NCBI GenBank assembly: GCA_902515565.1
Contig: CABXVR010000002.1
Location: 1-64,000, forward strand
Source: an uncultured Bacteroidota bacterium
GTDB taxonomy: Bacteria; Bacteroidota; Bacteroidia; Flavobacteriales; Flavobacteriaceae
Length of the DNA: 64,000 bases
Direction of reading: 5' to 3'
How positions within the stretch are numbered: the stretch's first letter is position 1; each line of letters begins with the position of its first letter. The translations under genes and the position numbers were made by a program. This document shows, one piece after another, positions 1 to 9,212 of this stretch. The notes under the pieces were generated by a model. It did no database searches and was not told the origin of the DNA. It saw nothing but the letters and a program-made list of their open reading frames with translations.

Positions 1-815
1 ATCATACTTGGAGAGTCATTATCTATGGATAAATAAAATTTTGAAAATGGAGCCAAATTAATAAATCTACTATCTAAATTATTATCGCTACTAAACAAGT
101 ATTCATTTTTAATAAAATTAGCCCAGATATCTTTTTCATTTTTTGATGCCCAAGAAAATTCTTCATTTGTGTAACCAATTATCTTTGAATCTTCTGTGTC
201 AGTTAACATTGAACTTGTAAATAATAATATTTTTCCGTGGTTAATCATTTTTTCTATAAAAGTATAATTATCCACTTTTATCTCTGAAATTACTGAAACG
301 GCATATTCTTTTGCAATATCAATTACAATATTTTCTTTATTGAATGTGCTTTTAATATAATTAGGAAATGAAGAATAAAAAAAATGATTTTCACCCAGAT
401 AATTATCTAATCCAATTAAAAGAAGTGAGTCAGTTAAAATTATTTTCTTTCTATAATCAACATCGGTAGTTAAAGTAATTAGTCTAGGTATTTTATATTT
501 AGAGTCGTATTCTAAGTAATTACTGTAAAAACTTTCAATCTCATATTTTTGATCTGAAAAATCACCAAAAGATAAATTTACTTCACTGTAAAGTTGATTT
601 TGAATAGTATCCTTTAAACGGTTAATCCATATTTGATCGTCATACTGGGGAGGGAATAAAAAAGAAAAATCTTCTTTTACTTTATAAAGATTATTAGCAT
701 CAGTATTAAAAAAAATATCTTCGAATCGTTCTATCTCAACCTTAACATTTGGAGTGTTAACGTTATTACAACTCAATGTTAAAAAAATAAATAAAAAGAT
801 TAAAAATTTATGCAC
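1..815 (-). CDS. gldB: Gliding motility lipoprotein GldB (C-terminus beyond window)
   Basis: This partial gene has about 271 codons visible and runs off the left edge. The reading frame begins at a GTG (815-813), because an in-frame TAA lies four codons upstream and no ATG or TTG falls between them. The N-terminus is a lipoprotein signal: a short hydrophobic run ending in LTLSC (Cys about residue 16). The body resembles GldB of Flavobacteriia, an envelope lipoprotein needed for gliding and type IX secretion in characterised relatives. Recognisable segments are VEIERFEDIFF near the start and FLFPPQYDDQIW about residue 50. It is divergent from nadE, a pairing I remember as common in Flavobacteriaceae; gldC would be expected downstream, outside the window. 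The family call is from recall of GldB sequences, not a search. Confidence 0.85.
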   Translation of the reverse strand, partial: MHKFLIFLFIFLTLSCNNVNTPNVKVEIERFEDIFFNTDANNLYKVKEDFSFLFPPQYDDQIWINRLKDTIQNQLYSEVNLSFGDFSDQKYEIESFYSNYLEYDSKYKIPRLITLTTDVDYRKKIILTDSLLLIGLDNYLGENHFFYSSFPNYIKSTFNKENIVIDIAKEYAVSVISEIKVDNYTFIEKMINHGKILLFTSSMLTDTEDSKIIGYTNEEFSWASKNEKDIWANFIKNEYLFSSDNNLDSRFINLAPFSKFYLSIDNDSPSM

Positions 816-846
816 AGATAATAACTTTTATTAATGTTTTAATATA

Positions 847-867
847 TATTTTTGTACTACAAATGTA
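847..867. promoter_or_regulatory. Overlapping divergent promoters for nadE and gldB
   Basis: TATTTTTG at 847-854 on the plus strand matches the Bacteroidota -7 element TAnnTTTG and would start nadE mRNA near 861, about 38 bases before its ATG. On the minus strand TACATTTG (867-860) matches equally well and would start gldB mRNA near 853. The two -7 boxes are only five bases apart and face each other, so both polymerases cannot bind at once. Clear -33 TTG boxes are not visible for either. Confidence 0.4.
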
Positions 868-898
868 AGATTCTTATTACATAAATAATATATATTTT

Positions 899-1684
899 AT
901 GAAAACGGAGAAAGTTTCAGAGTTTATAGTCGATTGGCTAAAAAATTATGCTCAAACAAATAAAATATCAGGTTTTGTTGTCGGCATTTCTGGTGGAATA
1001 GACTCTGCTGTTACTTCCACTTTATGTGCGAAAACTGGACTTGAAGTAATATGTGTTGAAATGCCTATTAAGCAAAATGATGAACATGTCACTAGGGCTA
1101 AAAATCATATAAAAAATCTTCAATTAAATTATGATAATGTTACTGGTAAATTAGTAGACTTAAACTCTGTGTTTGATTCATTTTGTAATCAAGTAAATTC
1201 ATCGAAAAAAAAATTTACTCATGAACTATCGTTGGCTAATTCAAGAGCGAGATTAAGAATGACAACTCTTTATTATTTTGCAGGAATTAACAATTACTTG
1301 GTTGTTGGTACAGGAAATAAAGTTGAAGATTTTGGAGTTGGTTTTTACACGAAATATGGAGATGGAGGAGTTGATTTAAGTCCAATAGCAGATTTATTGA
1401 AATCTCAGGTTTACAACTTAGGTAAATTCTTAAATGTTGACAATACAATAATTAACGCTAAACCAAGCGATGGTTTATATGCTGACTCAAGGTCAGATGA
1501 AGATCAAATTGGAGCCACATATGATGAATTAGAATGGGCAATGAATGCTAAAGCATCAAATTCTAAAATTAGCAGTAGAGAAAAAGAAGTTCTTAAAATA
1601 TATAGAAGTTTTAACACAAAAAATAGGCATAAAATGGAACCTATTCCAATATGTACGATTCCAAAAGATCTATTAACAGATTAA
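899..1684 (+). CDS. nadE: NAD(+) synthase NadE, ammonia-dependent type
   Basis: NadE makes NAD+ from nicotinic acid adenine dinucleotide, ATP and ammonia in the cytoplasm. At 261 residues it is the short form without a glutaminase domain, so it should use free ammonia. The PP-loop SGGIDSA lies at residues 31-37. Further family motifs are the segment around NSRARLRMT, then VVGTGNKVEDFGVGFYTKYGDGG with the acidic NaAD site, followed by DLSPIADLLKSQVY. The ATG start gives a normal N-terminus. The stop overlaps the convergent dnaG stop by four bases. Function is secure from the motifs. Confidence 0.95.
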   Translation: MKTEKVSEFIVDWLKNYAQTNKISGFVVGISGGIDSAVTSTLCAKTGLEVICVEMPIKQNDEHVTRAKNHIKNLQLNYDNVTGKLVDLNSVFDSFCNQVNSSKKKFTHELSLANSRARLRMTTLYYFAGINNYLVVGTGNKVEDFGVGFYTKYGDGGVDLSPIADLLKSQVYNLGKFLNVDNTIINAKPSDGLYADSRSDEDQIGATYDELEWAMNAKASNSKISSREKEVLKIYRSFNTKNRHKMEPIPICTIPKDLLTD

Positions 1685-3633
1685 ATTACTCTTTTTAGTT
1701 TTCTAGAAAGTAGCATCTTTAAATTAGAATAATTTAATACCTCATCAAGAATTGATTTATTTTCTTGACTATCAATTGTCTTATTTTTGAACTCATTTAC
1801 TTTTTGATCAATTAAAAAACATCTTAAGTTTAGAATTGTATCGTTAACTAACTGGGCAATAGTTTTTGATTTTTCTTTTGGAAAAATATTACTCCTTTGC
1901 CAATCGTGTAGTCTGTATTTTTCTTCGCCCATTAGTATATTAGTTATTTCTAACTCAATGCTAACTGGAACTTTATTTGCAAACATCTCAACTGTGATAT
2001 TTGATCCTTTATTTAAATTTTCAATAATTATGTAATAAATATTTTTAAAATCATCATTTGAAAACTCCATTTCATCTTCTTGAAGATCCATATATATTTT
2101 TTCAAAAACTTTACTTGTCTTGACGACTGGTTCTAAAACTAATTCCCCAGCTTCATTTTCTTTTAATAATAAATCTTCAAAATCCTCTGTTTTATCTCCA
2201 TATAAAATTAATATTTCTATGATTTTTTTTTCTAATTCATATAAAACATTGATGCTCTTTTTTTCGTTTTTATTTTTAACAACCCTAAAAGATTCTTCTG
2301 ATCTTGAAGTAGGTTTGTTTAATTTAGAGCTTTGTTTTTTAGAAATCTGAGCTAAAGTACTATATAAAACTTCCTCGCTAATATCCATAATTGAAGAACA
2401 CTCCTTTATATATATCTCTTTTTTTATTTGATCACTTATTTTTGAAATACTTGCTACCATATCTCTAATAGTTTCTGATTTTTTTATAGGATCATTTTTA
2501 GCACCTTCAATTAATAAGGATGCTTTATAGGTTATAAAATCTTTTGAATTTTCTAAGAAATAAGAAGACAACTCTTCAACATTTTTATCTTTTGCAAAAC
2601 TATCAGGATCTTCACCCTCAGGTAAATTACATATTTTCACATTCATCCCCTGCTCAAGTATTATGTCAATACCTCTAAAAGCAGCATTTATTCCTGCAGA
2701 ATCTCCATCAAATACTACTGTTATATTATTTGTAAGTCTATTAATTAGTCTTATTTGGTCTGAACTTAAAGCAGTCCCCGATGAAGAAACTACATTACGT
2801 ATTCCTCTTTCATACATCCTCATCACATCTGTATATCCTTCAACTAAAAAACAATTGTCTTGTTTTGCAATCTCCTGTTTGGCATGAAATAAACCATATA
2901 AGACTTTACTTTTGTAGTAAATCTTACTTTCAGGTGAGTTAAGGTACTTGGCAGTAGATTTTGAGGTTTTTAGCGTTCTTCCTCCAAAACCTAAAACCCT
3001 ACCAGACATACTTAGTATAGGAAAAATTACTCTTCCTTTAAATCTGTCAAATTTCTTATCCTCTTTAACAATTGTTAAACCAGATTTTTCTAAAAATTCA
3101 ATCTTATAGCTATCTTTTATAGCCTGATCTGTAAAACTAGTCCATTCATCCTTACAATATCCTAATTGAAATCTATTAATAGTGTCTTCTGCAAATCCTC
3201 TTTCTTTGAAATAACTTAACCCTACCGACTTACCTTCATCAGTTTTTTTAAGGGTTTTTTGAAAAAACTTGTTGGCATAATCACTTACTAAATATAAACT
3301 CTCCATTTCATCAGACTCGAGTTTTTGTTCGTTTGTTTGCTCGGTTTCTTCAACTTCAATATTATATTTATTTGCTAAATATTTTATAGCTTCTGGATAA
3401 GTGAAGTGTTCATGCTCCATTAAAAAAGTAATGGCAGTACCACCTTTTCCACTTGAAAAATCTTTCCAAATCTGTTTTACAGGAGAAACCATAAAACTAG
3501 GAGTTCTTTCTTCACTAAATGGGCTTAATCCTTTAAAATTCGATCCAGATTTTTTTAATTGAACAAAGTCTCCTATGACTTCCTCAACTCTTGAAGATTC
3601 GAATACTTTATCAATTGTGGACTTTGAAATCAC
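1681..3633 (-). CDS. dnaG: DNA primase DnaG
   Basis: DnaG lays RNA primers for replication. At 650 residues it is of normal family length. The order is an N-terminal zinc-ribbon-like fold (about residues 30-90), the RNA polymerase/Toprim core (about 120-350) with VEGYTDV, DGDSAG and PEGEDPDSF, and a helical C-terminal helicase-interaction region. The start is GTG (3633-3631), giving MISKSTIDKVFESSRVEEV, the usual flavobacterial beginning. Oddly, none of the four zinc ligands of the E. coli ribbon is present: the CPFH position reads SPFS and the CFGC position reads DFSS. I recall this loss in other Flavobacteriia, so it is probably a lineage trait and not damage. It is convergent with nadE. 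Confidence 0.95.
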   Translation of the reverse strand: MISKSTIDKVFESSRVEEVIGDFVQLKKSGSNFKGLSPFSEERTPSFMVSPVKQIWKDFSSGKGGTAITFLMEHEHFTYPEAIKYLANKYNIEVEETEQTNEQKLESDEMESLYLVSDYANKFFQKTLKKTDEGKSVGLSYFKERGFAEDTINRFQLGYCKDEWTSFTDQAIKDSYKIEFLEKSGLTIVKEDKKFDRFKGRVIFPILSMSGRVLGFGGRTLKTSKSTAKYLNSPESKIYYKSKVLYGLFHAKQEIAKQDNCFLVEGYTDVMRMYERGIRNVVSSSGTALSSDQIRLINRLTNNITVVFDGDSAGINAAFRGIDIILEQGMNVKICNLPEGEDPDSFAKDKNVEELSSYFLENSKDFITYKASLLIEGAKNDPIKKSETIRDMVASISKISDQIKKEIYIKECSSIMDISEEVLYSTLAQISKKQSSKLNKPTSRSEESFRVVKNKNEKKSINVLYELEKKIIEILILYGDKTEDFEDLLLKENEAGELVLEPVVKTSKVFEKIYMDLQEDEMEFSNDDFKNIYYIIIENLNKGSNITVEMFANKVPVSIELEITNILMGEEKYRLHDWQRSNIFPKEKSKTIAQLVNDTILNLRCFLIDQKVNEFKNKTIDSQENKSILDEVLNYSNLKMLLSRKLKRVI

Positions 3634-3809
3634 TATTTTTAATTTTTAATAAATATAAGATATATCATTTAAAAATTATCAATAATTAAATTTATGAAAC
3701 CAATATTTAAAAGATTATTACTGATAATTACATTGTGAAAATGGATAATTAAATCCATAAGTATAATATTTTGTACATTTATAAGTAACAAACCAATACT
3801 CAACTACTT

Positions 3810-5423
3810 ATGAAAAAAATTACTTTTTTATTATCACTAATTATTACTAGTTCCATTTATGCTCAATCTTTGGAAATGCCAAATATTCCAGCTGATGGTG
3901 TGAACTATGAAACTAGGACCTTAGATGATGTTATATTTATTTCCGATCAAGGGCCCTGGGATTTTTCTCAGTTCAATAATTTGCCAGATCAAAGTGTTAT
4001 CTCTATGCAGTCAATAGATGATTCTCCATATTCAAGTTCAAATTACCCTAATACTACCCACGTTAAATATGGTACTTCTGGCTCTCAGAGTGTTATTCAG
4101 TTTCCTGGATTTACCTCTAGTGGATATACTTATAATGGAGAAAACAGTATAATAGTAAACAACTATGCAACTCCTCTAACTATTAATCCATACCCATTTA
4201 ATGTTGGTGACACTCATACAGATGCAGTTTACGACATCCCTTTCACTTGTGCTATTTGCCCTCCGTCAATGTTTAGGGATCATGAGGTTGAAACTGAAGC
4301 TCTTTCCTCAGGCTCTGTTACAATGCCAGATGGAACAGTATTTGAAAATGTTATGCTAGTTCGCTCTGTAGCAGTATTTTCTGATGCTCAAACAGGATCA
4401 AATCCATGTATTAACACAAGAGAATCTTATTTTTTATGGGCAGCAGATATTGGAATTCCTTTAGTTGAAAGTTTTAGCCAAGTAACTACTGGTGCTTGTA
4501 ATTTTGATCCAGTACAATTTACTAGATTTTATGAATCAGAATCAGAATTTAATAATGGCGGCGGCGGAACTGATTGTCCTGACGAATATGAATTGCCAAT
4601 AGTTTGGAGGGACGGTTTTGAATGCTATACTCCATTCGCAATTGACAATATCGAAGGCTGGACAGCGATAGACGGAGAAGGTGGTACGACATGGGGAGCT
4701 AACGATGTTGATTTTACAAATGAATCATATGCTGGTGCTGGTATTATCTGGAATAGTAATGAAGCTGACAATTTAGGAAACGATATTTCAGCTTACAATG
4801 CATACGAAGGAAATCAAGGCTTATATTTCTTTGCTTCAGGTGCAAATAGTACCCCATTTCCAAATGATGATTGGATGATAAGCCCTGAATTTACTATTAG
4901 TGGGGTTAGTTCTCCTACACTTAGTTTTTGGGCTAAATCTATAACAGATCAATATGGTCTAGATAGATTCCAAATAGCAATTGGCAGTAGTACAAACCCT
5001 GCAGATTTCACTGTGATTTCAGCTGGAGCATTCGAAGAGGCTCCTATTGAGTGGACACAGTACGAGTACGATTTAAGTGCTTACGATGGTCAAACTGTTA
5101 GAGTTGGTATACACTGCGTGAGTAATGATTCTTTCGTACTACAAATGGATTCATTTGTTGTGGAAGGTACTTTAGGTGTGAACGATGTTCAATCTCTTGA
5201 AATGAACATTTATCCAAACCCAGTTAATGGTAATTTTGTTACAATACAAACTCCAGTAAATGGAATGAAGTATGTTGAGGTATTTGATATCACTGGAAAG
5301 AGATTAATCAATACTTCATTAAGTGCCGATACTTTAGAAGTTAGTTCATTAAGTGCAGGAATGTACCTAATTAAAGTAACTGTTGAAGGTCAAAGTAAAA
5401 CATCTAAATTAATAGTTAGATAA
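3810..5423 (+). CDS. T9SS-exported protein with choice-of-anchor J (cleaved adhesin) domain
   Basis: This 537-residue protein has three parts: a signal peptide (MKKITFLLSLIITSSIYAQ), a middle region, and a C-terminal type A sorting domain. Residues about 20-250 form a conserved-looking but unrecognised exported region. A short GGGG linker follows, then a cleaved-adhesin/choice-of-anchor J-type beta domain (about 262-452, with DGFECYTPF, GNQGLYFFA, DDWMISPEF and LSFWAKS). The last about 80 residues (NIYPNPVNG, EVFDITGKRL, LSAGMYLIKV, SKLIVR) are the type IX secretion signal. The protein should be secreted or held on the cell surface. Its ligand cannot be read from sequence. It is monocistronic, divergent from dnaG and followed by a strong terminator. 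Confidence 0.85.
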   Translation: MKKITFLLSLIITSSIYAQSLEMPNIPADGVNYETRTLDDVIFISDQGPWDFSQFNNLPDQSVISMQSIDDSPYSSSNYPNTTHVKYGTSGSQSVIQFPGFTSSGYTYNGENSIIVNNYATPLTINPYPFNVGDTHTDAVYDIPFTCAICPPSMFRDHEVETEALSSGSVTMPDGTVFENVMLVRSVAVFSDAQTGSNPCINTRESYFLWAADIGIPLVESFSQVTTGACNFDPVQFTRFYESESEFNNGGGGTDCPDEYELPIVWRDGFECYTPFAIDNIEGWTAIDGEGGTTWGANDVDFTNESYAGAGIIWNSNEADNLGNDISAYNAYEGNQGLYFFASGANSTPFPNDDWMISPEFTISGVSSPTLSFWAKSITDQYGLDRFQIAIGSSTNPADFTVISAGAFEEAPIEWTQYEYDLSAYDGQTVRVGIHCVSNDSFVLQMDSFVVEGTLGVNDVQSLEMNIYPNPVNGNFVTIQTPVNGMKYVEVFDITGKRLINTSLSADTLEVSSLSAGMYLIKVTVEGQSKTSKLIVR

Positions 5424-5443
5424 TTACAAGATTAAATAATTTC

Positions 5444-5483
5444 AAAAAAAAAGCACCTTAACTAAAACTAAGGTGCTTTTTTT
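5444..5483. terminator. Bidirectional intrinsic terminator
   Basis: GCACCTTA (5453-5460) pairs with TAAGGTGC (5469-5476) around an 8-base loop. The stem is flanked by an A run on the left and TTTTTTT on the right, so it terminates both the T9SS gene (plus) and the rlmN end of the long minus-strand block. Confidence 0.85.
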
Positions 5484-5506
5484 ATTTATGCTTAAACGGG
5501 TTATAG

Positions 5507-6544
5507 TTATTGGCTTTTATTAGCTAATTGACCACATGCAGCATCAATATCCTTTCCTCTAGACCTTCGAAAAGTAACAGTAATGTTATTTTTTTCTAAA
5601 ACATTCATATATAAAGCAATAGCAGAATTATTTGCTTGCTTAAAACTTGGGTCATCAATTGAATTGTATTGAATTAAATTAACCTTACTTGGTGAAAATT
5701 TACAAAATTCAACAAGAGCATTAACATCCTCCATTTTATCATTTATTCCTTCCCAAACTACATATTCATATGTAATTCTATTTTTAGTGTTTTTATACCA
5801 ATATTTTAAAGAATCTCTTAACTCTACTAAATTAAATTTTTCATTAAAAGGCATAATTGAAGTCCTTGTTTTTTCAATTGCACTATGCAAAGACACGGCT
5901 AACTTAAATTTAACTTTATCATCAGCCATTTTTTTAATCATTTTTGGAATTCCTGATGTAGAAACAACTATTCTTTTAGGCGACATACCTAAACCACTTG
6001 GAGAGGTTATCTTGTCAATAGCCTTTAAAACATTATTATAATTCATTAAAGGCTCTCCCATCCCCATAAAGACAATGTTTGTCAATGGTTTATTATGGAA
6101 TTCCAGACATTGATTATTAATAGTAACTACCTGATCGTATATTTCATCAGGATTTAAATTTCTCATTCTTTTTAATCTGGATGTTGCACAAAATTTGCAA
6201 TTCAAACTACAACCAACCTGTGAAGATATACATGCAGTCATTCTAGTCTTTGTAGGAATTAACACAGACTCAACTGTTAAACCATCATGTAGTTTAATAG
6301 CATTTTTAATTGTTCCATCCGTACTTTTTTGTACAGAATCAATTTCAATATTATTAATTACAAATTCAGACTTGAGAGAATCTCTAATTTCTTTAGAGAT
6401 ATTTGTCATTTGATCAATATCAGTGATGGATTTTTTCCATAACCATTCATAAACTTGGTTTCCTCTAAATGCTTTGAAACCTTTATCAATAAAGAAAGCT
6501 CTAAGATCTTCTAGAGATAGTGATCTAACGTCTTTTTTAGTCAT
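5507..6544 (-). CDS. rlmN: Dual-specificity rRNA/tRNA adenine-C2 methyltransferase RlmN
   Basis: RlmN is a radical-SAM enzyme that methylates C2 of A2503 in 23S rRNA and A37 in some tRNAs, affecting ribosome accuracy. At 345 residues it has the usual length. The radical-SAM cluster motif CKFCATSRL follows SSQVGCSLN at about residues 112-128. GMGEPLMNY is the SAM-binding GGE-like motif, and the C-terminal AACGQL carries the second catalytic Cys. ATG start. It lies two bases after queA, so the pair is co-transcribed; both modify RNA. Confidence 0.95.
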   Translation of the reverse strand: MTKKDVRSLSLEDLRAFFIDKGFKAFRGNQVYEWLWKKSITDIDQMTNISKEIRDSLKSEFVINNIEIDSVQKSTDGTIKNAIKLHDGLTVESVLIPTKTRMTACISSQVGCSLNCKFCATSRLKRMRNLNPDEIYDQVVTINNQCLEFHNKPLTNIVFMGMGEPLMNYNNVLKAIDKITSPSGLGMSPKRIVVSTSGIPKMIKKMADDKVKFKLAVSLHSAIEKTRTSIMPFNEKFNLVELRDSLKYWYKNTKNRITYEYVVWEGINDKMEDVNALVEFCKFSPSKVNLIQYNSIDDPSFKQANNSAIALYMNVLEKNNITVTFRRSRGKDIDAACGQLANKSQ

Positions 6545-6546
6545 GA

Positions 6547-7596
6547 TTATATAATCAGCATTGCATCACCATAACTAAAGAAATTATATTTCTTTTTAAT
6601 GGCCTCTTCATATGCTCTTAACATAAAATCGTGACCTGCAAATGCAGATGTCATCATCATTAAGGTTGATTTAGGCATATGGAAGTTTGTAACCATGCAA
6701 TTTGCAATACTAAATTCATAAGGAGGAAAAATAAATTTGTTTGTCCAGCCATTATACACATTTAAAGTTCCACTTGATGATACAGAACTTTCAATAGCTC
6801 TCATAGATGTAGTTCCAACTGCACATATTCTTCTTTTTTCTTTTAATGCTTTATTAATAATTGTCGTTGCATTAATATCAACATCAATTTCTTCACTATC
6901 CATCTTATGTTTAGATAAATCTTCAACTTCAACTGGATTAAAAGTCCCCAAACCAACATGCAAAGTGATTTCTGCAAAATTTATTCCTTTAATTTCTAAA
7001 CGCTTTAAAAGGTGTCTTGAAAAATGCATTCCTGCAGTTGGTGCTGCAACAGCTCCTTCATTTTTTGCAAATATTGTTTGATATCTTTCTTTATCGTCAG
7101 GTTCAACTTCTCTATTTATATATTTAGGTAAAGGAGTTTGACCAAGTTCAGTCAATTTAGATCTAAATTCATCATAACCCCCATCGAATAAAAATCTTAA
7201 GGTTCTACCTCTAGAAGTTGTATTATCAATTACCTCAGCTACTAATGTATCATCATCGCCAAAGTATAACTTATTTCCAATTCTTATTTTTCGTGCTGGA
7301 TCAACTAACACATCCCATAATCTTTGTTCAGAATTTAATTCTCTTAAAAGAAAAACCTCAATTCTTGCTCCAGTTTTTTCTTTATTACCATAAAGTCTAG
7401 CTGGGAAAACTTTTGTGTTATTTAATACCATAACATCATCTTCATCAAAATAATCAATAATGTCTTTAAATGACTTATGTTCGATAGTTTGTTCTTTTCT
7501 GTTAAGAACCATTAGTTTTGATTCATCTCTGTTTTCAGCAGGGTATTCAGCTAAGCGATCTTCAGGTAATTCAAATAAGAAGTGGGATAATTTCAT
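6547..7596 (-). CDS. queA: tRNA preQ1(34) S-adenosylmethionine ribosyltransferase-isomerase QueA
   Basis: QueA adds the cyclopentene-diol precursor (oxQ) to preQ1 in tRNA using SAM as ribosyl donor, a late step of queuosine synthesis. The 349-residue length and motifs are typical: [21 protein letters not shown] at the start, VGLGTFNPV in the middle, and TSMRAIES and NFHMPKSTL near the end. It is upstream of rlmN. A putative queuosine-precursor transporter occurs separately at 55159-55863, so the cell both modifies tRNA with Q and probably imports precursor. Confidence 0.95.
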   Translation of the reverse strand: MKLSHFLFELPEDRLAEYPAENRDESKLMVLNRKEQTIEHKSFKDIIDYFDEDDVMVLNNTKVFPARLYGNKEKTGARIEVFLLRELNSEQRLWDVLVDPARKIRIGNKLYFGDDDTLVAEVIDNTTSRGRTLRFLFDGGYDEFRSKLTELGQTPLPKYINREVEPDDKERYQTIFAKNEGAVAAPTAGMHFSRHLLKRLEIKGINFAEITLHVGLGTFNPVEVEDLSKHKMDSEEIDVDINATTIINKALKEKRRICAVGTTSMRAIESSVSSSGTLNVYNGWTNKFIFPPYEFSIANCMVTNFHMPKSTLMMMTSAFAGHDFMLRAYEEAIKKKYNFFSYGDAMLII

Positions 7597-7618
7597 GTTA
7601 TATATTTTTTAGAAGGTG

Positions 7619-7650
7619 CTAATATACAATCTGGGAATAGGCAAAGTCAA
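7619..7650 (-). promoter_or_regulatory. Candidate promoter for queA-rlmN
   Basis: On the minus strand TTG (7650-7648) is followed after 21 bases by TATATTAG (7626-7619), one mismatch from TAnnTTTG. It lies in the 59-base gap between aroA and queA and would give a leader of about 15-20 bases. It suggests that queA-rlmN can be expressed apart from the aromatic block. Confidence 0.35.
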
Positions 7651-7655
7651 GTAAA

Positions 7656-8882
7656 TCAGCTTTTATTTATTGTAATTCCTATTTTAGTTAAATCATTCCA
7701 AAAATCTGGATAAGACTTTGAAACAACATCTGGATCTTTAATAATGATATTTGTCAAAACTGATAATGGTGCAAATGCCATTGCCATTCTATGATCTTCA
7801 TAAGTTTGAATAGTAACATTGTTATTTATTTGGTTTGGATTATTAAAGCTCAAAGTATCGCTCGTAATCACTATATCAGTCCCGAGTTTTTTAATTTCAT
7901 TTTTCAATGCTAACAATCGATTAGTTTCTTTGATTAGTAAGGTCTTTAGCCCAGTCAATGAGCAATTAATTCTAAGTCCTAAACATGTCACAGCAATAGT
8001 TTGTGCTAGATCTGGTGATGAATTTAAATCAAAAGACACAGTGTGTTTAGAAATCTTAGTTTTTTTGATTGTTATTGAATTATCATTAAAACTTGTTTCA
8101 ACTCCAAATTCATTGTAAATCTTATTAAGAACAGAATCACCCTGAAGACTTGAAATATTATAGCTGCTTAATATAATTTCAGTGTTAATTGGAGATAGTG
8201 CAACAAAACTATAATAGTAAGATGCAGAGGACCAGTCTGATTCAACCTTTATAATTTTTTTTACACCCAAGTCATTAAATCTATTAATTTTAATAACATT
8301 TTCTTCAAAGCTGTATAAAACACCTAATTGATTTAATAAAGATAAAGTCATCATAATATAGGGTTTAGAAGTAATTTGCCCTTTTAAATTAACTTCTAAC
8401 CCATTTTTTAAACTAGAACCAATTAATAATAATGCAGAAATATATTGACTACTTACATTAGAATCTAAACTTAATTTATTAGTATTAAATTCTTTCCCTC
8501 TAATTCGTAAAGGAGGATAACCTTTTTTATTCAAATATTTAATATCAGCACCAATACTATTTAGAGCATCTACTAGAATTTTGATAGGTCTATTTTGCAT
8601 TCTATTAGATCCTGTAAGAATGATATTACCTGATTTAGATATTGCAAAAAATGCTGTTAGAAAACGCATTGCAGTACCAGCATGGTGAATATCGATAGTA
8701 TCTGAGTTAGAAGCTAATGCTTTATGTAAAACATTAGTGTCATCTGATTTAGAAAGGTTTAAAATAGTAATGTTGGGATAAAGTGCCTTTAAAATTAATA
8801 ATCTATTAGATTCGCTTTTTGAACCAGTAATGGATAAAAATGAACCACTTAGTACGCTAGATTTGTTAAGAATTAAACTCAT
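7656..8882 (-). CDS. aroA: 3-phosphoshikimate 1-carboxyvinyltransferase (EPSP synthase)
   Basis: AroA joins phosphoenolpyruvate to shikimate-3-phosphate, the sixth shikimate step. At 408 residues it is slightly short for the family (about 430). The N-terminal SGSFLSITGSKSESNRLLIL holds the S3P-binding Lys-Ser-Glu-Ser region. HAGTAMRFLTA is the equivalent of the NAGTAMRPL loop. SSQYISALLL and the late KETNRLLALKNEIKKLG and EDHRMAMAFAP motifs are present. ATG start, overlapping the MazG-like gene by four bases, so translational coupling is likely. It completes the chorismate branch begun by the DAHP synthase three genes upstream. Confidence 0.93.
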   Translation of the reverse strand: MSLILNKSSVLSGSFLSITGSKSESNRLLILKALYPNITILNLSKSDDTNVLHKALASNSDTIDIHHAGTAMRFLTAFFAISKSGNIILTGSNRMQNRPIKILVDALNSIGADIKYLNKKGYPPLRIRGKEFNTNKLSLDSNVSSQYISALLLIGSSLKNGLEVNLKGQITSKPYIMMTLSLLNQLGVLYSFEENVIKINRFNDLGVKKIIKVESDWSSASYYYSFVALSPINTEIILSSYNISSLQGDSVLNKIYNEFGVETSFNDNSITIKKTKISKHTVSFDLNSSPDLAQTIAVTCLGLRINCSLTGLKTLLIKETNRLLALKNEIKKLGTDIVITSDTLSFNNPNQINNNVTIQTYEDHRMAMAFAPLSVLTNIIIKDPDVVSKSYPDFWNDLTKIGITINKS

Positions 8883-9208
8883 TTAATTAACTTATCATTA
8901 TTGTGGTGCCTATCATGATCTCTTTTAGTTTTTAATGCCATTTTTGAATCAAACGACTTTTGAAGATCTACACCTGTTTGATTAGCTAAACATAAAACAA
9001 CAAACATAACATCAGCTAGCTCCTCGCCCAGATCAGATTGTTTATCTGAATCTTTTTCACTTTGTTCACCATACCTTCTTGCAATTATCCTAGCTACTTC
9101 ACCAACTTCTTCAGTCAATTGAGCCATATTTGTCAACTCGTTAAAGTATCTAACTCCATGATTATTTATCCATTTGTCTACCTGAGTTTGTAAGTTGTTA
9201 ATTTCCAT
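8879..9208 (-). CDS. MazG-like nucleotide pyrophosphohydrolase
   Basis: This 109-residue protein has a single MazG-type all-alpha NTP pyrophosphohydrolase domain. The metal-binding helices show EEVGEVARI (about residues 33-41) and GEELADVMFVVLCLA (about 62-76), the paired acidic motifs of the family. Such small enzymes hydrolyse nucleotide triphosphates, often non-canonical ones, to the monophosphate; the preferred base cannot be told here. It sits four bases after dtd and overlaps aroA by four, so it belongs to the same transcript. Grouped with dtd it suggests quality-control passengers in the aromatic operon. Confidence 0.85.
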   Translation of the reverse strand: MEINNLQTQVDKWINNHGVRYFNELTNMAQLTEEVGEVARIIARRYGEQSEKDSDKQSDLGEELADVMFVVLCLANQTGVDLQKSFDSKMALKTKRDHDRHHNNDKLIK

Positions 9209-9212
9209 AAAT

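Noticed and set aside
6737-7081. 114-codon plus-strand open frame
   Set aside because: It is antisense to queA and has no recognisable protein features.
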